Positions 36,224 through 44,471 of a DNA stretch of 64,000 nucleotides are shown here, piece by piece. This DNA is from Micromonospora sp. PLK6-60 (GTDB taxonomy: Bacteria; Actinomycetota; Actinomycetes; Mycobacteriales; Micromonosporaceae): contig NZ_JAIOAA010000013.1 in NCBI RefSeq assembly GCF_019890675.1, forward strand, positions 62,001 through 126,000. The letters run 5' to 3'. Within the stretch, counting starts at the first letter, position 1. Each line of letters begins with the position of its first letter. The notes below the pieces were generated by a model. That model saw nothing but the letters and a program-made list of their open reading frames with translations, was not told the origin of the DNA and searched no databases. The position numbers were made by a program, and so were the translations under genes.

Positions 36224-37380
36224 TGCGGTTGACGCTTCCGCGAGCGTTGCTGGTGGCGGCGGGCGCGCTGCTGCTGGCCTACGCATTCGCCATCGCACCG
36301 ACCACGTCCGGGGGCCCGGAGGACCGCCGGACCGAGCCGGTGGCGAACGCCGAACCACGCGTGGTGGCGGAGAGCGCACCCAGCCCGTCACCCGTACCGG
36401 CCGTGGCGGTCTTCCCGCCCGACGACAAGGCGTTCGTCGGGGTGATGACCGAGAAGGGCCCGCACGACTTCGCGGCGCTTGACACGTTCACCGCCGCCGC
36501 GGCACACCAGCCACAGGTCATGCTCTTCAGTTCGGGATGGGCGACCGACGAGTTCGATCGGACGCTCTTCGACCGGATCAGCAGCCGGGGCATGCTGCCG
36601 ATGTTGGGCTGGGAACCGTGGGACTACCGGGTGGACCAGCAGGCCAGGAAGCAGAAGACGCTCCCCGCCCGCCAGGTCGACAGGATCCGGTCCAACCAGC
36701 CCGCCTACCGGTTGTCCCGCATCGCCAACGGGGACTTCGACAGCTATCTGCGCTCCTGGGCGGACGGGATCAGGTCACTCGGCTACCCGGTGGCCATCCG
36801 GTTCGCCCACGAGATGAACGGCGACTGGTACCCGTGGTGCGAGAAGGCGAACGGCAACCGACCGGGCGACTACGTCAAGGCGTGGCGCCACGTCCATGAC
36901 CTGTTCCAGGCGGCCGGAGCCACGAACGTGACCTGGGTGTGGAGCCCGAACGCCAGGTGGAACAAGTCGACGGGGCACCTGGCCGACTACTACCCCGGGG
37001 ACGACTACGTCGACTGGGTGGGCGCCACCGGCTACTACGGCACCGGAGTCTTCACGAACTACTGGTCCTTCGACGAGATCTTCGGCCCCACGATGACCGA
37101 GCTCGGCCGCTTCACCAGCAAGCCGATGGTGATCACCGAGACCGGGGCCTCCGACGCCAGCGGACGCAAGGCCGAATGGATCCGGGAGACGTTCCGTACG
37201 CTGCCCCGGCACCGGAACATCATCGGGCTCATCTGGTTCGAGGTGGACAAGGAGCTGGACTGGCGCATCGCGAGCAGCCCGGCTGTGGCGGCGGCCTTCG
37301 CCCAGAGCGTGGCCGACCCCCGCTACCGGTTCAGCTGGTCGCCCGAGATGCGCCCGCGCCTCGACGTCGGTCATCCCTGA
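36220..37380 (+). CDS. Secreted or anchored GH26-like glycoside hydrolase (copy 2)
   Basis: A 386-residue paralogue of copy 1, similar along most of its length. A signal anchor (ALLVAAGALLLAYAFAI) is followed by a Pro/Glu-rich linker and the GH26 barrel, with Glu198 (FAHEMNGDWYPW) and Glu307 (VITETGASD) intact. It arose by tandem duplication. Loops around the barrel differ (e.g. RVDQQARKQK), which could change specificity. GGAGGGGG lies 7 nt before ATG 36220; ATG 36223 is an alternative. The stop overlaps the convergent hydrolase gene. Confidence 0.87.
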   Translation: MMRLTLPRALLVAAGALLLAYAFAIAPTTSGGPEDRRTEPVANAEPRVVAESAPSPSPVPAVAVFPPDDKAFVGVMTEKGPHDFAALDTFTAAAAHQPQVMLFSSGWATDEFDRTLFDRISSRGMLPMLGWEPWDYRVDQQARKQKTLPARQVDRIRSNQPAYRLSRIANGDFDSYLRSWADGIRSLGYPVAIRFAHEMNGDWYPWCEKANGNRPGDYVKAWRHVHDLFQAAGATNVTWVWSPNARWNKSTGHLADYYPGDDYVDWVGATGYYGTGVFTNYWSFDEIFGPTMTELGRFTSKPMVITETGASDASGRKAEWIRETFRTLPRHRNIIGLIWFEVDKELDWRIASSPAVAAAFAQSVADPRYRFSWSPEMRPRLDVGHP

Positions 37381-38207
37381 CCGGCGGCTGCCCCGGAGAC
37401 CGGGGCGGCGAGGAACTCGGTGAGCGGCTCGACCAGCCGGCGGGGCGCCCGGTTCAGGCCGTCGTGGCCGCTGCGCGGCACCGGCAGGACCCGGGCCCGG
37501 GGCAGGGCGCCGGCCAGCGCCGCGTTGAGCCCGGCATAGTACGGCGGGCCGGCCGCGCCGTACGCCAGCAGCGTCTCGGCGGTGACCCCGGACCACTGGT
37601 CGGCCGGGCCGTCGTGCAGCCGGATCTGGTGTGTCTCGTCCAGCGTCGTGCGCAGCAGTGCGCCCATGGTGCGCCCGATCGGCGTGCGCAAAAACGCCCG
37701 GCTCAGCGCGATCTGGACGCCGAGCGGGAGCCGGGCCGTGGGGGAGTGGGTGTTGATGCCGGCCCCGGTCAGCGCCATGGCCCGGGCCAGGTCGCCGGCC
37801 GCGGCCGCCGCCCGCGCCGCGTCGAGCCAGCCGACCGGGAAGCCGCCGTCGATGCTGACCGCCGCGTCGTAGAGCGCCAGCCGTCGCACCGGCAGCCGTT
37901 GCGCGGCCCGCAGGGCGATGAACCCGCCGGAGCTGTGCCCGATGACGTTGCCGGCGCCGGTGTGCGTGAGGACGGCGGCCAGGTCGTGGACGTCCTGGTC
38001 GACGGTGTACGGCTCGGCGCGTGGAGCGGCGTCCGCGCGGCCCCGCCGGTTGTAGCGGTGGACGGTGAAGCGGTCGGCCAGCCGGTCGGCGAGCCGGCGG
38101 TAGACGCCGATGGTGACGCCGCCGCCGTGCACCACCACGATGCCCGGGCCGCTGCCGGTCGAGTGCAGCACGATCGTCGCCCCGTCCGGTGCGGTGATCC
38201 GTTCCAT
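37371..38207 (-). CDS. Alpha/beta hydrolase
   Basis: A 278-residue alpha/beta hydrolase with the oxyanion motif HGGGVT, nucleophile elbow GHSSGG (Ser), and a C-terminal His (SGHDGLNR). It is similar to esterase/lipase or haloperoxidase-like proteins. The catalytic acid is not certain. It is divergent from a TetR regulator across a 25-bp palindrome, so it is probably repressed by it; the TetR ligand may be a substrate of this enzyme. The stop overlaps the GH26 copy 2 stop tail to tail. Confidence 0.87.
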   Translation of the reverse strand: MERITAPDGATIVLHSTGSGPGIVVVHGGGVTIGVYRRLADRLADRFTVHRYNRRGRADAAPRAEPYTVDQDVHDLAAVLTHTGAGNVIGHSSGGFIALRAAQRLPVRRLALYDAAVSIDGGFPVGWLDAARAAAAAGDLARAMALTGAGINTHSPTARLPLGVQIALSRAFLRTPIGRTMGALLRTTLDETHQIRLHDGPADQWSGVTAETLLAYGAAGPPYYAGLNAALAGALPRARVLPVPRSGHDGLNRAPRRLVEPLTEFLAAPVSGAAAGQG

Positions 38208-38230
38208 GGTTCGTCCACCCCCGTCAGTTG

Positions 38231-38260
38231 AAACTGCGAACGCCGTTTGCAGTTTAGAGT
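38231..38260 (+). promoter_or_regulatory. TetR operator and leaderless-type promoter
   Basis: AAACTGCGAAC (38231-38241) and GTTTGCAGTTT (38245-38255) are inverted with 10 of 11 matches and a 3-nt spacer. A -10-like TAGAGT (38255-38260) ends 7 nt before GTG 38268, the spacing of a leaderless transcript. The palindrome overlaps the -35/-10 region, so a bound TetR would block transcription of its own gene and probably of the divergent hydrolase. Confidence 0.7.
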
Positions 38261-38267
38261 GGTTCCC

Positions 38268-38951
38268 GTGACCGACGCAACCACCGGTTCCGCCGCCCGG
38301 CAGCCGATCTGGACCCGGCCGCACCGCGGCACCCGCGGACCGGCCCCGACGCACAGCCGGGACGACATCGTGACCGCCGCCATCGCGCTGGCCGACGCCG
38401 AAGGGCTCGGCGCGGTCTCGATGCGGGCCGTCGCCACCGCCCTGGGCACCGGCGCCGGATCGCTCTACCGCTACCTGTCCTCGCGGGACGACCTGCTGGA
38501 CCTGATGACCGACCGGGCGGTGGGCGAGCTGCGGTCGCACCCGCCGGCGGACGGCGAACCGCTGGACGCCATGCTCGGGCAGGCCCGCCGGCAACTCGCC
38601 CTCTACCAGCGGCACCCGTGGCTGCTGGACGTGGCGCACCGGACGTCCGGCATGGGCCCCGAGACCCTCGCCTGGTTCGACGACTGCCTGCGGATCCTGA
38701 CGCCGCTGCGCTGCCCGGTCGCGGCCAAGTTCGAGGCGATCGCGATGATGACCGGAGTCGTCACCCTCTTCGCCCGCAACGCCGCTGCCGCCGCGACCGG
38801 CCTGCCCGCGCTGGACCTGGCCGCGTACCCGCACCTGGCCGCGGCCCTCGCCCAACCCCCGGCGCGCGCCCCCCGCGCGGACCTGTTCGAGCGGACCCTG
38901 CGCAGCCTGCTGGCCGGCCTGCTCGCCGCCGACCCGCCGACCGCGACCTGA
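38268..38951 (+). CDS. TetR/AcrR-family transcriptional regulator
   Basis: About 227 residues from GTG 38268 (VTDATTGSAA). The TetR helix-turn-helix is at about residues 28-70 (DDIVTAAIALADAEGLGAVSMRAVA, then GAGSLYRYLSSRDDLLDLM) and a TetR_C ligand domain with helices and a DLLDLMTDRAV linker follows. A TTG 21 nt upstream lies inside the operator and is unlikely. It converges with the nucleotidyltransferase gene to its right. Confidence 0.9.
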   Translation: MTDATTGSAARQPIWTRPHRGTRGPAPTHSRDDIVTAAIALADAEGLGAVSMRAVATALGTGAGSLYRYLSSRDDLLDLMTDRAVGELRSHPPADGEPLDAMLGQARRQLALYQRHPWLLDVAHRTSGMGPETLAWFDDCLRILTPLRCPVAAKFEAIAMMTGVVTLFARNAAAAATGLPALDLAAYPHLAAALAQPPARAPRADLFERTLRSLLAGLLAADPPTAT

Positions 38952-38961
38952 CCGACGACGC

Positions 38962-39771
38962 TCAGGGGCGCGGCGCCTTCTCGCCGTTCGCGGCGGTGTA
39001 CTCGGCGGCGAGCCAGGGACCCAGGTCGTCGAGCAGGAGAGCCAGCACCGCCGGGTCCGCCCGGGGTGCGCGGCCCACCGCGGCGGCCACCCGCATCTGC
39101 GCCAGGCGCTCCGGGTGGTAGTGGCCGAACGCCTCGGTGCACCCGTCCAGGTCGCTGACCCAGCCGCCCCACCGCGGCATGACCAGGGTGAAGCCGGTGC
39201 GGACGAGGCGCCGGCCGACCAGCCGGGCCAGGGCCCGGCGTTCGGCGTCCGTGCCGGCGGCCCGCTCGCGCCACCCGGCAAGCTCGCGGCCCAGATCGCC
39301 GTTGGTCTCCCGGGCCAGCAGGGAGGTCGGCCGGTAGCGGGGCAGCCGCCCGGCCAGGTCGTCGCCGAGCAGGGGCGTGCACAGGCAGGCGACGAAGAAG
39401 CCGAGGTCGTGCCGCTCCAGGTCGCTGAGCAGCGTACGCGCGCTGAACAGCAGCACGCCCACCCCGTCGACCTGGGCGAAGCGCTCGTCCAGCGCCGCCT
39501 GCATCGCGTCGGCGTCCGCCCGGTCGGCGCCCGTCGGCTCACGCCGCAGGGCGAGCAGCAGGTCCAGGTCGGACACCCCCGGGACGGCGGTGCCGCGCGG
39601 GAGGCTGCCGTAGAGGTACGCGCTGTGCAGCCGCCCGTCGCCGAACACCTCGGCGATCCGCGCCCGCGCCGCGTCGACCACCGGGACGAACGCCGCCGGT
39701 ACCCGGTGCAGGGCGCCCTCTCGGGCGATGGTCCCGTCGGGACGCAGTCCTCGGCCGCTCACCCGGCTCAC
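38962..39771 (-). CDS. Nucleotidyltransferase-domain protein
   Basis: About 269 residues from GTG 39771 (VSRVSGRGL). An N-terminal polymerase-beta-like nucleotidyltransferase core carries YGSLPRGTAVPGVSDLDLLLAL, the G-S-x-R-G...S-D-x-D pattern that binds Mg-NTP. An alpha-helical C-terminal domain follows. It is similar to aminoglycoside-nucleotidyltransferase-like proteins of unknown target. GTG 39762 is an alternative start. It is the leftmost of a short run of leftward genes. Confidence 0.8.
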   Translation of the reverse strand: MSRVSGRGLRPDGTIAREGALHRVPAAFVPVVDAARARIAEVFGDGRLHSAYLYGSLPRGTAVPGVSDLDLLLALRREPTGADRADADAMQAALDERFAQVDGVGVLLFSARTLLSDLERHDLGFFVACLCTPLLGDDLAGRLPRYRPTSLLARETNGDLGRELAGWRERAAGTDAERRALARLVGRRLVRTGFTLVMPRWGGWVSDLDGCTEAFGHYHPERLAQMRVAAAVGRAPRADPAVLALLLDDLGPWLAAEYTAANGEKAPRP

Positions 39772-39809
39772 TCTGCCCGGCACCCGCCCGTCCGCCCAAC
39801 GACTTTTCG

Positions 39810-40427
39810 TCACGGATGGTCGGGACGGATGTCGCGGATCCGCCCGCACGCGTCGATCTCGGCGACCGGCACCTCCGGCGCGTACGCCCGGACGGCGGCC
39901 ACCAGCCGCCGCCGGTTCAGGCGCCACCCGTTGACGGCCAGGCTGAGCCCGCTCACCTCGACCGGCACGTGCGGCAGCAGTCCCCGCAGCGTCCGCTCAC
40001 CGGCCGAGCCGGGACGGGGTGCGCGGGCCGGCGCGGGAATCCCCTCACGCAGTCGCACCCCGAGGTAGCGCAGTCGGGCGGGCCACCGGAAGTACTGGTG
40101 GAACAGCACCACCGCGGCGACGTCGGACCAGGGCGCCACGATGTCCGGTGCCCGGCGTCCGGGCCACAGCGTCAGCGGGGACAGCAGGCTGATCCCGTCC
40201 GGTTCGACCCGCAGCGCGACCCGCCTGGTCAGCGCGTTGGCCAGCAGCACCAGCGCGCCGCCGCCGAACAGCAGGATCAGGATCAGCTTCAGCGGCCAGA
40301 GCAGCAGCGCCTCGGGCAGGCCACCGCCCTCCAGGTAAACGCCGACCGCCACCGACACCGCGCCGAAGAGCACCACGGCCAGCGTCTGCGGGCCCAGCCC
40401 GTGCCGGGCGACGTACGGTTCGGCCAC
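39810..40427 (-). CDS. Conserved membrane protein, PH-like
   Basis: About 205 residues from GTG 40427 (VAEPYVARHGLG). Two membrane helices (TLAVVLFGAVSVAVGVY, LLLWPLKLILILLFGGGALVLL) are followed by a beta-rich domain with ISLLSPLTLWPGRRAPDIVAPWSDV, which resembles small bacterial PH-like domains. The start lies just after the stop of the upstream gene (4-nt gap), so it is coupled to it. The two are probably partners or paralogues. Confidence 0.72.
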   Translation of the reverse strand: MAEPYVARHGLGPQTLAVVLFGAVSVAVGVYLEGGGLPEALLLWPLKLILILLFGGGALVLLANALTRRVALRVEPDGISLLSPLTLWPGRRAPDIVAPWSDVAAVVLFHQYFRWPARLRYLGVRLREGIPAPARAPRPGSAGERTLRGLLPHVPVEVSGLSLAVNGWRLNRRRLVAAVRAYAPEVPVAEIDACGRIRDIRPDHP

Positions 40428-40431
40428 CCGC

Positions 40432-40971
40432 TCACCCCCGCCGGTCGGTCGGCGCCGCCAGTGCCGCGCGGAGGCGGTCGACGTCCGGCTCGACCCCGAC
40501 CAGGGGAACCGTGAACTCGCGCGGCCGGCGCACCCGGGCGCCGCTCCAGAAACCCAGCTCACCCCACTGGTACGCGGACAGCACCGGGCGGGTGCGGTGC
40601 GGGTCGTCGACCGCCAGCACCAGCCGGGGCCACCACCGGCCGCGTATCTCGGCCACCGTCAGGGCCGCCCGGTCGATGGCGAGGGTCTCGCCGTCGGGTC
40701 GGGTGACCAGCAGTTCGCCCGTCGTCACCCGCAGCGGCAGGCCCTTCTGCCTGGCGAGCTGGGCGTACGTCCCACCGACGCTGAACAGGAGAGGGCAGAG
40801 CGCCGGGAACGGGTCGTACCAGCGGTGGTCGAGGAACAGCTCGCCGAGCACAGCGACCAGCACCGCCAGGGTGGCCGCCGGCGCGGCCCGAGCCAGCAGC
40901 CGCCTTCTCGACCGCCGGAACCACACCCCGTCGTCCACGGGCGAAAGGTTTCCGCCGGCTCGTCCCGGCAA
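40432..40971 (-). CDS. Conserved membrane protein
   Basis: Up to 179 residues (start may be GTG 40938, VDDGVWFRR). One or two helices (AAPAATLAVLVAVLGELFL, ALCPLLFSVGG) precede a beta-rich region (RVTTGELLVTRPDGETLAIDRAALTVAEIRG, in part) that resembles the downstream PH-like protein. It forms a two-gene unit with that gene. Function is unknown. Confidence 0.68.
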   Translation of the reverse strand: MPGRAGGNLSPVDDGVWFRRSRRRLLARAAPAATLAVLVAVLGELFLDHRWYDPFPALCPLLFSVGGTYAQLARQKGLPLRVTTGELLVTRPDGETLAIDRAALTVAEIRGRWWPRLVLAVDDPHRTRPVLSAYQWGELGFWSGARVRRPREFTVPLVGVEPDVDRLRAALAAPTDRRG

Positions 40972-41004
40972 ACCCGCCGTCCAGGATGGACGGCGGTCCC
41001 GCCG

Positions 41005-42039
41005 TCAGTCGACCGGGGCGGGCCCGGTCGAGTCACGCACCTGCAGCGCGTGCCCGGTCGCCCGGCGGCGCGGCCGGGCCGAGCGGGGCTTGAGCGCCAG
41101 GGTGAGCGCCATCCGACCCATGTCGGTCATCGGCAGCCGCACCGTGGTGAGGCTGGGAGCGAGATCGGCGGCCACCGACACGTCGTCGAAACCGACGACC
41201 GACATCCGGGCCGGCACCGCGACCCGGTGCGCGCGCAGCGCGGCGAGCACGCCGATGGCCATCGCGTCGTTGAGCGCGATGATCGCCGTGGTCGACGGGT
41301 GATCGCGCAGGATTCGTTCGGCGGCCACCCGGCCGCCGTCGCGGGTGAAGTCCGAGTGCACCACCGGCAGCTCGGCCAGCGAGAGGCCGTGTTCGGCCAG
41401 CGCGGCGGAGACCCCGGCGAGCCGGTCGGCGACCGTGGTGAGCCGGGCGGTGCCGGCGGCCACCGCGATCCGCCGGTGGCCGAGGTCGAGCAGGTGCGCG
41501 GCGAGCGCCCGCCCGCCGGCCTGGTTGTCGGGCAGCACGGCGTCGACACCCAGCGCGTGCCGGCCGATCACGGCCACCCGGCCGCCGCCGTGCTGGAACT
41601 CGGCCAGTTCGGCGCGGGCCGCGGCCTCCACCTGCGGATCGGTGTAGCCGGATCCGGCGACGAGAATGATCCCGACCCGCTGGGCGATGAGGTGGCGCAA
41701 CTGGCGCAGCTCGGCCTCCGGGTCCCGGCCGGAGTGGCAGATCTGCACGAGCAGCCCGTGCTCGGCCGCCACCTGGATGACCCCGCCGGCGATCTCCGCG
41801 AAGTACGGGTCGTCGACCTGGTGCACCACCAGCCCCACCGAGTTGCTCGCCCCGCCGGCCAGGGTGCGGGCGTACGGGTTGGCCACGTAGCCGAGCTGCC
41901 GGGACACCTGCCGGACCCGGTCGGCGACCAACTCGCTCACCCCGTCCCGGCCGGCGAGGGCACGGGAGGCGGTGGCCAGTGAGACGCCGGCGCGTGCGGC
42001 GACGTCGACGAGGCGCACCCTCGGGCCGGGTCTGGGCAT
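41005..42039 (-). CDS. LacI-family transcriptional regulator
   Basis: A 344-residue LacI regulator. The N-terminal HTH VRLVDVAARAGVSLATASRALAG is followed by the hinge and a periplasmic-binding-protein-like sensor domain (VGLVVHQVDDPYFAEIAGG... VVGFDDVSVAADLAPSLTTVR). It is divergent from the oxidoreductase cassette across a perfect 28-bp palindrome, which is the likely operator. The ligand is probably a sugar or sugar acid handled by the cassette. Confidence 0.93.
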   Translation of the reverse strand: MPRPGPRVRLVDVAARAGVSLATASRALAGRDGVSELVADRVRQVSRQLGYVANPYARTLAGGASNSVGLVVHQVDDPYFAEIAGGVIQVAAEHGLLVQICHSGRDPEAELRQLRHLIAQRVGIILVAGSGYTDPQVEAAARAELAEFQHGGGRVAVIGRHALGVDAVLPDNQAGGRALAAHLLDLGHRRIAVAAGTARLTTVADRLAGVSAALAEHGLSLAELPVVHSDFTRDGGRVAAERILRDHPSTTAIIALNDAMAIGVLAALRAHRVAVPARMSVVGFDDVSVAADLAPSLTTVRLPMTDMGRMALTLALKPRSARPRRRATGHALQVRDSTGPAPVD

Positions 42040-42100
42040 CCGCAGCTCCCCATGAATGCACGGTCGTCTATTGCCAGTGCCGCAGCAGGCAGCCTAGTCT

Positions 42101-42128
42101 ACGGAAGCGCTTACGTAAGCGCTTCCGT
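42101..42128. promoter_or_regulatory. Perfect 28-bp palindrome, LacI-type double operator
   Basis: ACGGAAGCGCTTAC is followed directly by its exact reverse complement. Each half contains AAGCGCTT, the classic LacI/CcpA core, so it can be read as two overlapping operators with centres 12 bp apart. It lies 29 bp before the oxidoreductase ATG and 62 bp from the lacI start, where a bound repressor would block both promoters. Confidence 0.85.
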
Positions 42129-42156
42129 CTTCACCGACCACCAAACTGGAGGGGCG

Positions 42157-43323
42157 ATGACGGCACGTGTCCCGATCGGGATCGTCGTGAACGGCGTGAC
42201 CGGGCGGATGGGTTACCGGCAGCACCTGGTCCGTTCCCTGCTCGCGATCCGCGAGGAGGGCGGTCTGCCGCTGCGCGGCGGGGACCGGCTCTGGCCGGAG
42301 CTGCTCCTCGTGGGGCGCAACGAGGCGAAGCTGCGCGACATCGCCCGGCGGCACGGACTCACCGACTGGACCACCGATCTCGGCGCGGCCCTCGCCCGGC
42401 CGGACATGGCCGTCTACTTCGACGCCCAGGTGACCAGCGAACGGGAGAAGGCGCTCGGCCTGGCCGTCGCCGCCGGCAAGCACATCTACACCGAGAAGCC
42501 GGTCGCCACCACGGTGGGCGGCGCGGTCGAGCTGGCCCGGGCGGCCGACGCGGCCGGGGTCCGGCACGGCGTGGTGCAGGACAAGCTTTTCCTGCCCGGC
42601 CTGCGCAAGCTCGACCGGCTGGTCCGGGGCGGGTTCTTCGGCCGGATCCTGTCCGTGCGCGGGGAGTTCGGCTACTGGGTGTTCGAGGGGGACTGGCAGG
42701 CGGCGCAACGGCCCAGCTGGAACTACCGGACGGCCGACGGCGGCGGCATCGTGGTGGACATGTTCCCGCACTGGCACTACGTGCTGGAGCAGCTCTTCGC
42801 GCCGGTGCGCGCCGTCACCGCGCACGTCACCACCCACGTCCCGCGCCGCTGGGACGAGCGGGGCCAGCCGTACGCGGCGACCGCCGACGACGCCGCGTAC
42901 GCCATCTTCGAGCTCGACGGTGGGATCGTCGCCCAGATCAACTCCTCCTGGGCGGTCCGGGTCAACCGGGACGAGTTGGTCGAGTTCCAGGTCGACGGCA
43001 CCGAGGGCAGCGCCGTCGCCGGCCTGCGCCGCTGCCGGGTGCAGCACCGGGCCACCACCCCGAAGCCGGTGTGGAATCCGGACCTGCCCGGCGCCGACGA
43101 CTTCCGGTCGCAGTGGCAGGAGGTGCCGGACAACGCGGAATACGACAACGGTTTCAAGGAGCAGTGGACGATGTTCCTGCGCCACGTCGTCGAGGACGCT
43201 CCGTACACCTGGGACCTGTGGGCCGGCGCGCGCGGCGTGCAACTGGCGGAGCTGGGCCTGCGCTCGGCCCGCGAGGGCCGGCGGGTCGAGGTCACCGAGC
43301 TGTCCGGCCGGGAGCCGGCATGA
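42157..43323 (+). CDS. Gfo/Idh/MocA-family oxidoreductase
   Basis: A 388-residue NAD(P)-dependent sugar oxidoreductase. The N-terminal Rossmann domain (IGIVVNGVTGRMGYRQHLVRSL) leads to the family motif HIYTEKPVATT, whose Lys is the usual catalytic residue. The C-terminal GFO_IDH_MocA_C domain contains DMFPHWHYVLEQLFAPVRAVTAH. GGAGG lies 4 nt before the ATG. First gene of a three-gene coupled cassette controlled by the divergent LacI. Likely substrate: a glycoside, inositol or sugar acid. Confidence 0.92.
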   Translation: MTARVPIGIVVNGVTGRMGYRQHLVRSLLAIREEGGLPLRGGDRLWPELLLVGRNEAKLRDIARRHGLTDWTTDLGAALARPDMAVYFDAQVTSEREKALGLAVAAGKHIYTEKPVATTVGGAVELARAADAAGVRHGVVQDKLFLPGLRKLDRLVRGGFFGRILSVRGEFGYWVFEGDWQAAQRPSWNYRTADGGGIVVDMFPHWHYVLEQLFAPVRAVTAHVTTHVPRRWDERGQPYAATADDAAYAIFELDGGIVAQINSSWAVRVNRDELVEFQVDGTEGSAVAGLRRCRVQHRATTPKPVWNPDLPGADDFRSQWQEVPDNAEYDNGFKEQWTMFLRHVVEDAPYTWDLWAGARGVQLAELGLRSAREGRRVEVTELSGREPA

Positions 43324-44471
43324 GCGCCGCGGTCACCCTGCCCGACGGGCCGCTGACCCTCACCGGCCGGGGCGCCGCGCACACCGGCCCGGGGCGGCCG
43401 TTCACCAGCCGGATCGCGTACGCCGCCGCACACGTGGTCGCCGACCCGGCGGCGGAGAACGGGCCCGGCGCCCCGGCCGCCGTCGACTGGGACGCCACCC
43501 TCGCCTTCCGCCGGCACCTGTGGTCGTACGGCTTCGGGGTGGCCGAGGCGATGGACACCGCGCAGCGCGGCATGGGCCTGGACCACCCGACGGCGCGCGA
43601 GCTGATCCGGCGCTCGGCGCGGGCGGCCTGGGAGACCGGCGGCGCGATCTGCGCGGGCGTCGCCACGGACCAGTTGCCCGCCGGCCCGGCCACCCTCGAC
43701 GAGATCCGCACGGCGTACGCCGAGCAGCTGGCCGACGTGCAGGCCGCCGGCGCCCGGCCGGTGCTCATGTGCAGCCGCCACCTCGCCGCGACCGCCCGCT
43801 GCGCCGACGACTACCTGGACGTCTACGGTCGGCTGCTCGCCGAGGCGGACGGCCCGGTGCTGCTGCACTGGCTGGGGCCCGCGTTCGACCCGGCGCTGGC
43901 CGGCTACTGGGGCGCCCGCGACGCGGGTCGGGCCGCCGAGACGGTGCTGGCGCTGGTCGCCGCGCATCCCGGCCGGGTCGACGGGATCAAGCTGTCGCTG
44001 CTCGACGAGGACTTCGAGGTGGCGTTGCGCCGGCGGCTGCCGCCCGGCGTCCGGCTCTACACCGGGGACGACTTCCACTATCCGGCGCTGATCCGTGGTG
44101 ACGCGCGGGGCCACTCCGACGCGCTGCTCGGCGTGCTGGCGGCGATTGCGCCACCGGCCGCGGCGGCGCTGCGCGCCCTCGACGCGGGGGACACCGACGG
44201 CTACGACCGGCTGCTGGCGCCGACGCTGCCGCTGGCCCGGCACCTGTTCGGCGCGCCGACCCTGCACTACAAGACCGGCATCGTCTTCCTGGCCTGGCTC
44301 GCCGGGCACCAGGACCACTTCACCATGGTCGGCGGCCTCCAGTCCGGACGGTCGCCGGCCCATCTCGGACGGCTGCTGCGGCTGGCCGACGCGGCCGGCC
44401 TGCTGCCCGACGCGGAACTGGCCGGGTACCGGGCCCGGGCGTTCTTCACCACGGCGGGGGTGGCCCAGTGA
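43320..44471 (+). CDS. DUF993 (dihydrodipicolinate synthase-like) protein
   Basis: A 383-residue TIM-barrel protein of the DUF993 family. Blocks include FTSRIAYAAAHVVADP, HLWSYGFGVAEAMDTAQRGMGLD (in part), VLMCSRHLAA, a catalytic-looking Lys in DGIKLSLLDE, and TGDDFHYPALI. The fold and Lys resemble class I aldolases such as DHDPS. The ATG overlaps the oxidoreductase stop (ATGA). The reaction is unknown; in context it may be an aldolase or dehydratase step in the same sugar pathway. Confidence 0.85.
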   Translation: MSAAVTLPDGPLTLTGRGAAHTGPGRPFTSRIAYAAAHVVADPAAENGPGAPAAVDWDATLAFRRHLWSYGFGVAEAMDTAQRGMGLDHPTARELIRRSARAAWETGGAICAGVATDQLPAGPATLDEIRTAYAEQLADVQAAGARPVLMCSRHLAATARCADDYLDVYGRLLAEADGPVLLHWLGPAFDPALAGYWGARDAGRAAETVLALVAAHPGRVDGIKLSLLDEDFEVALRRRLPPGVRLYTGDDFHYPALIRGDARGHSDALLGVLAAIAPPAAAALRALDAGDTDGYDRLLAPTLPLARHLFGAPTLHYKTGIVFLAWLAGHQDHFTMVGGLQSGRSPAHLGRLLRLADAAGLLPDAELAGYRARAFFTTAGVAQ

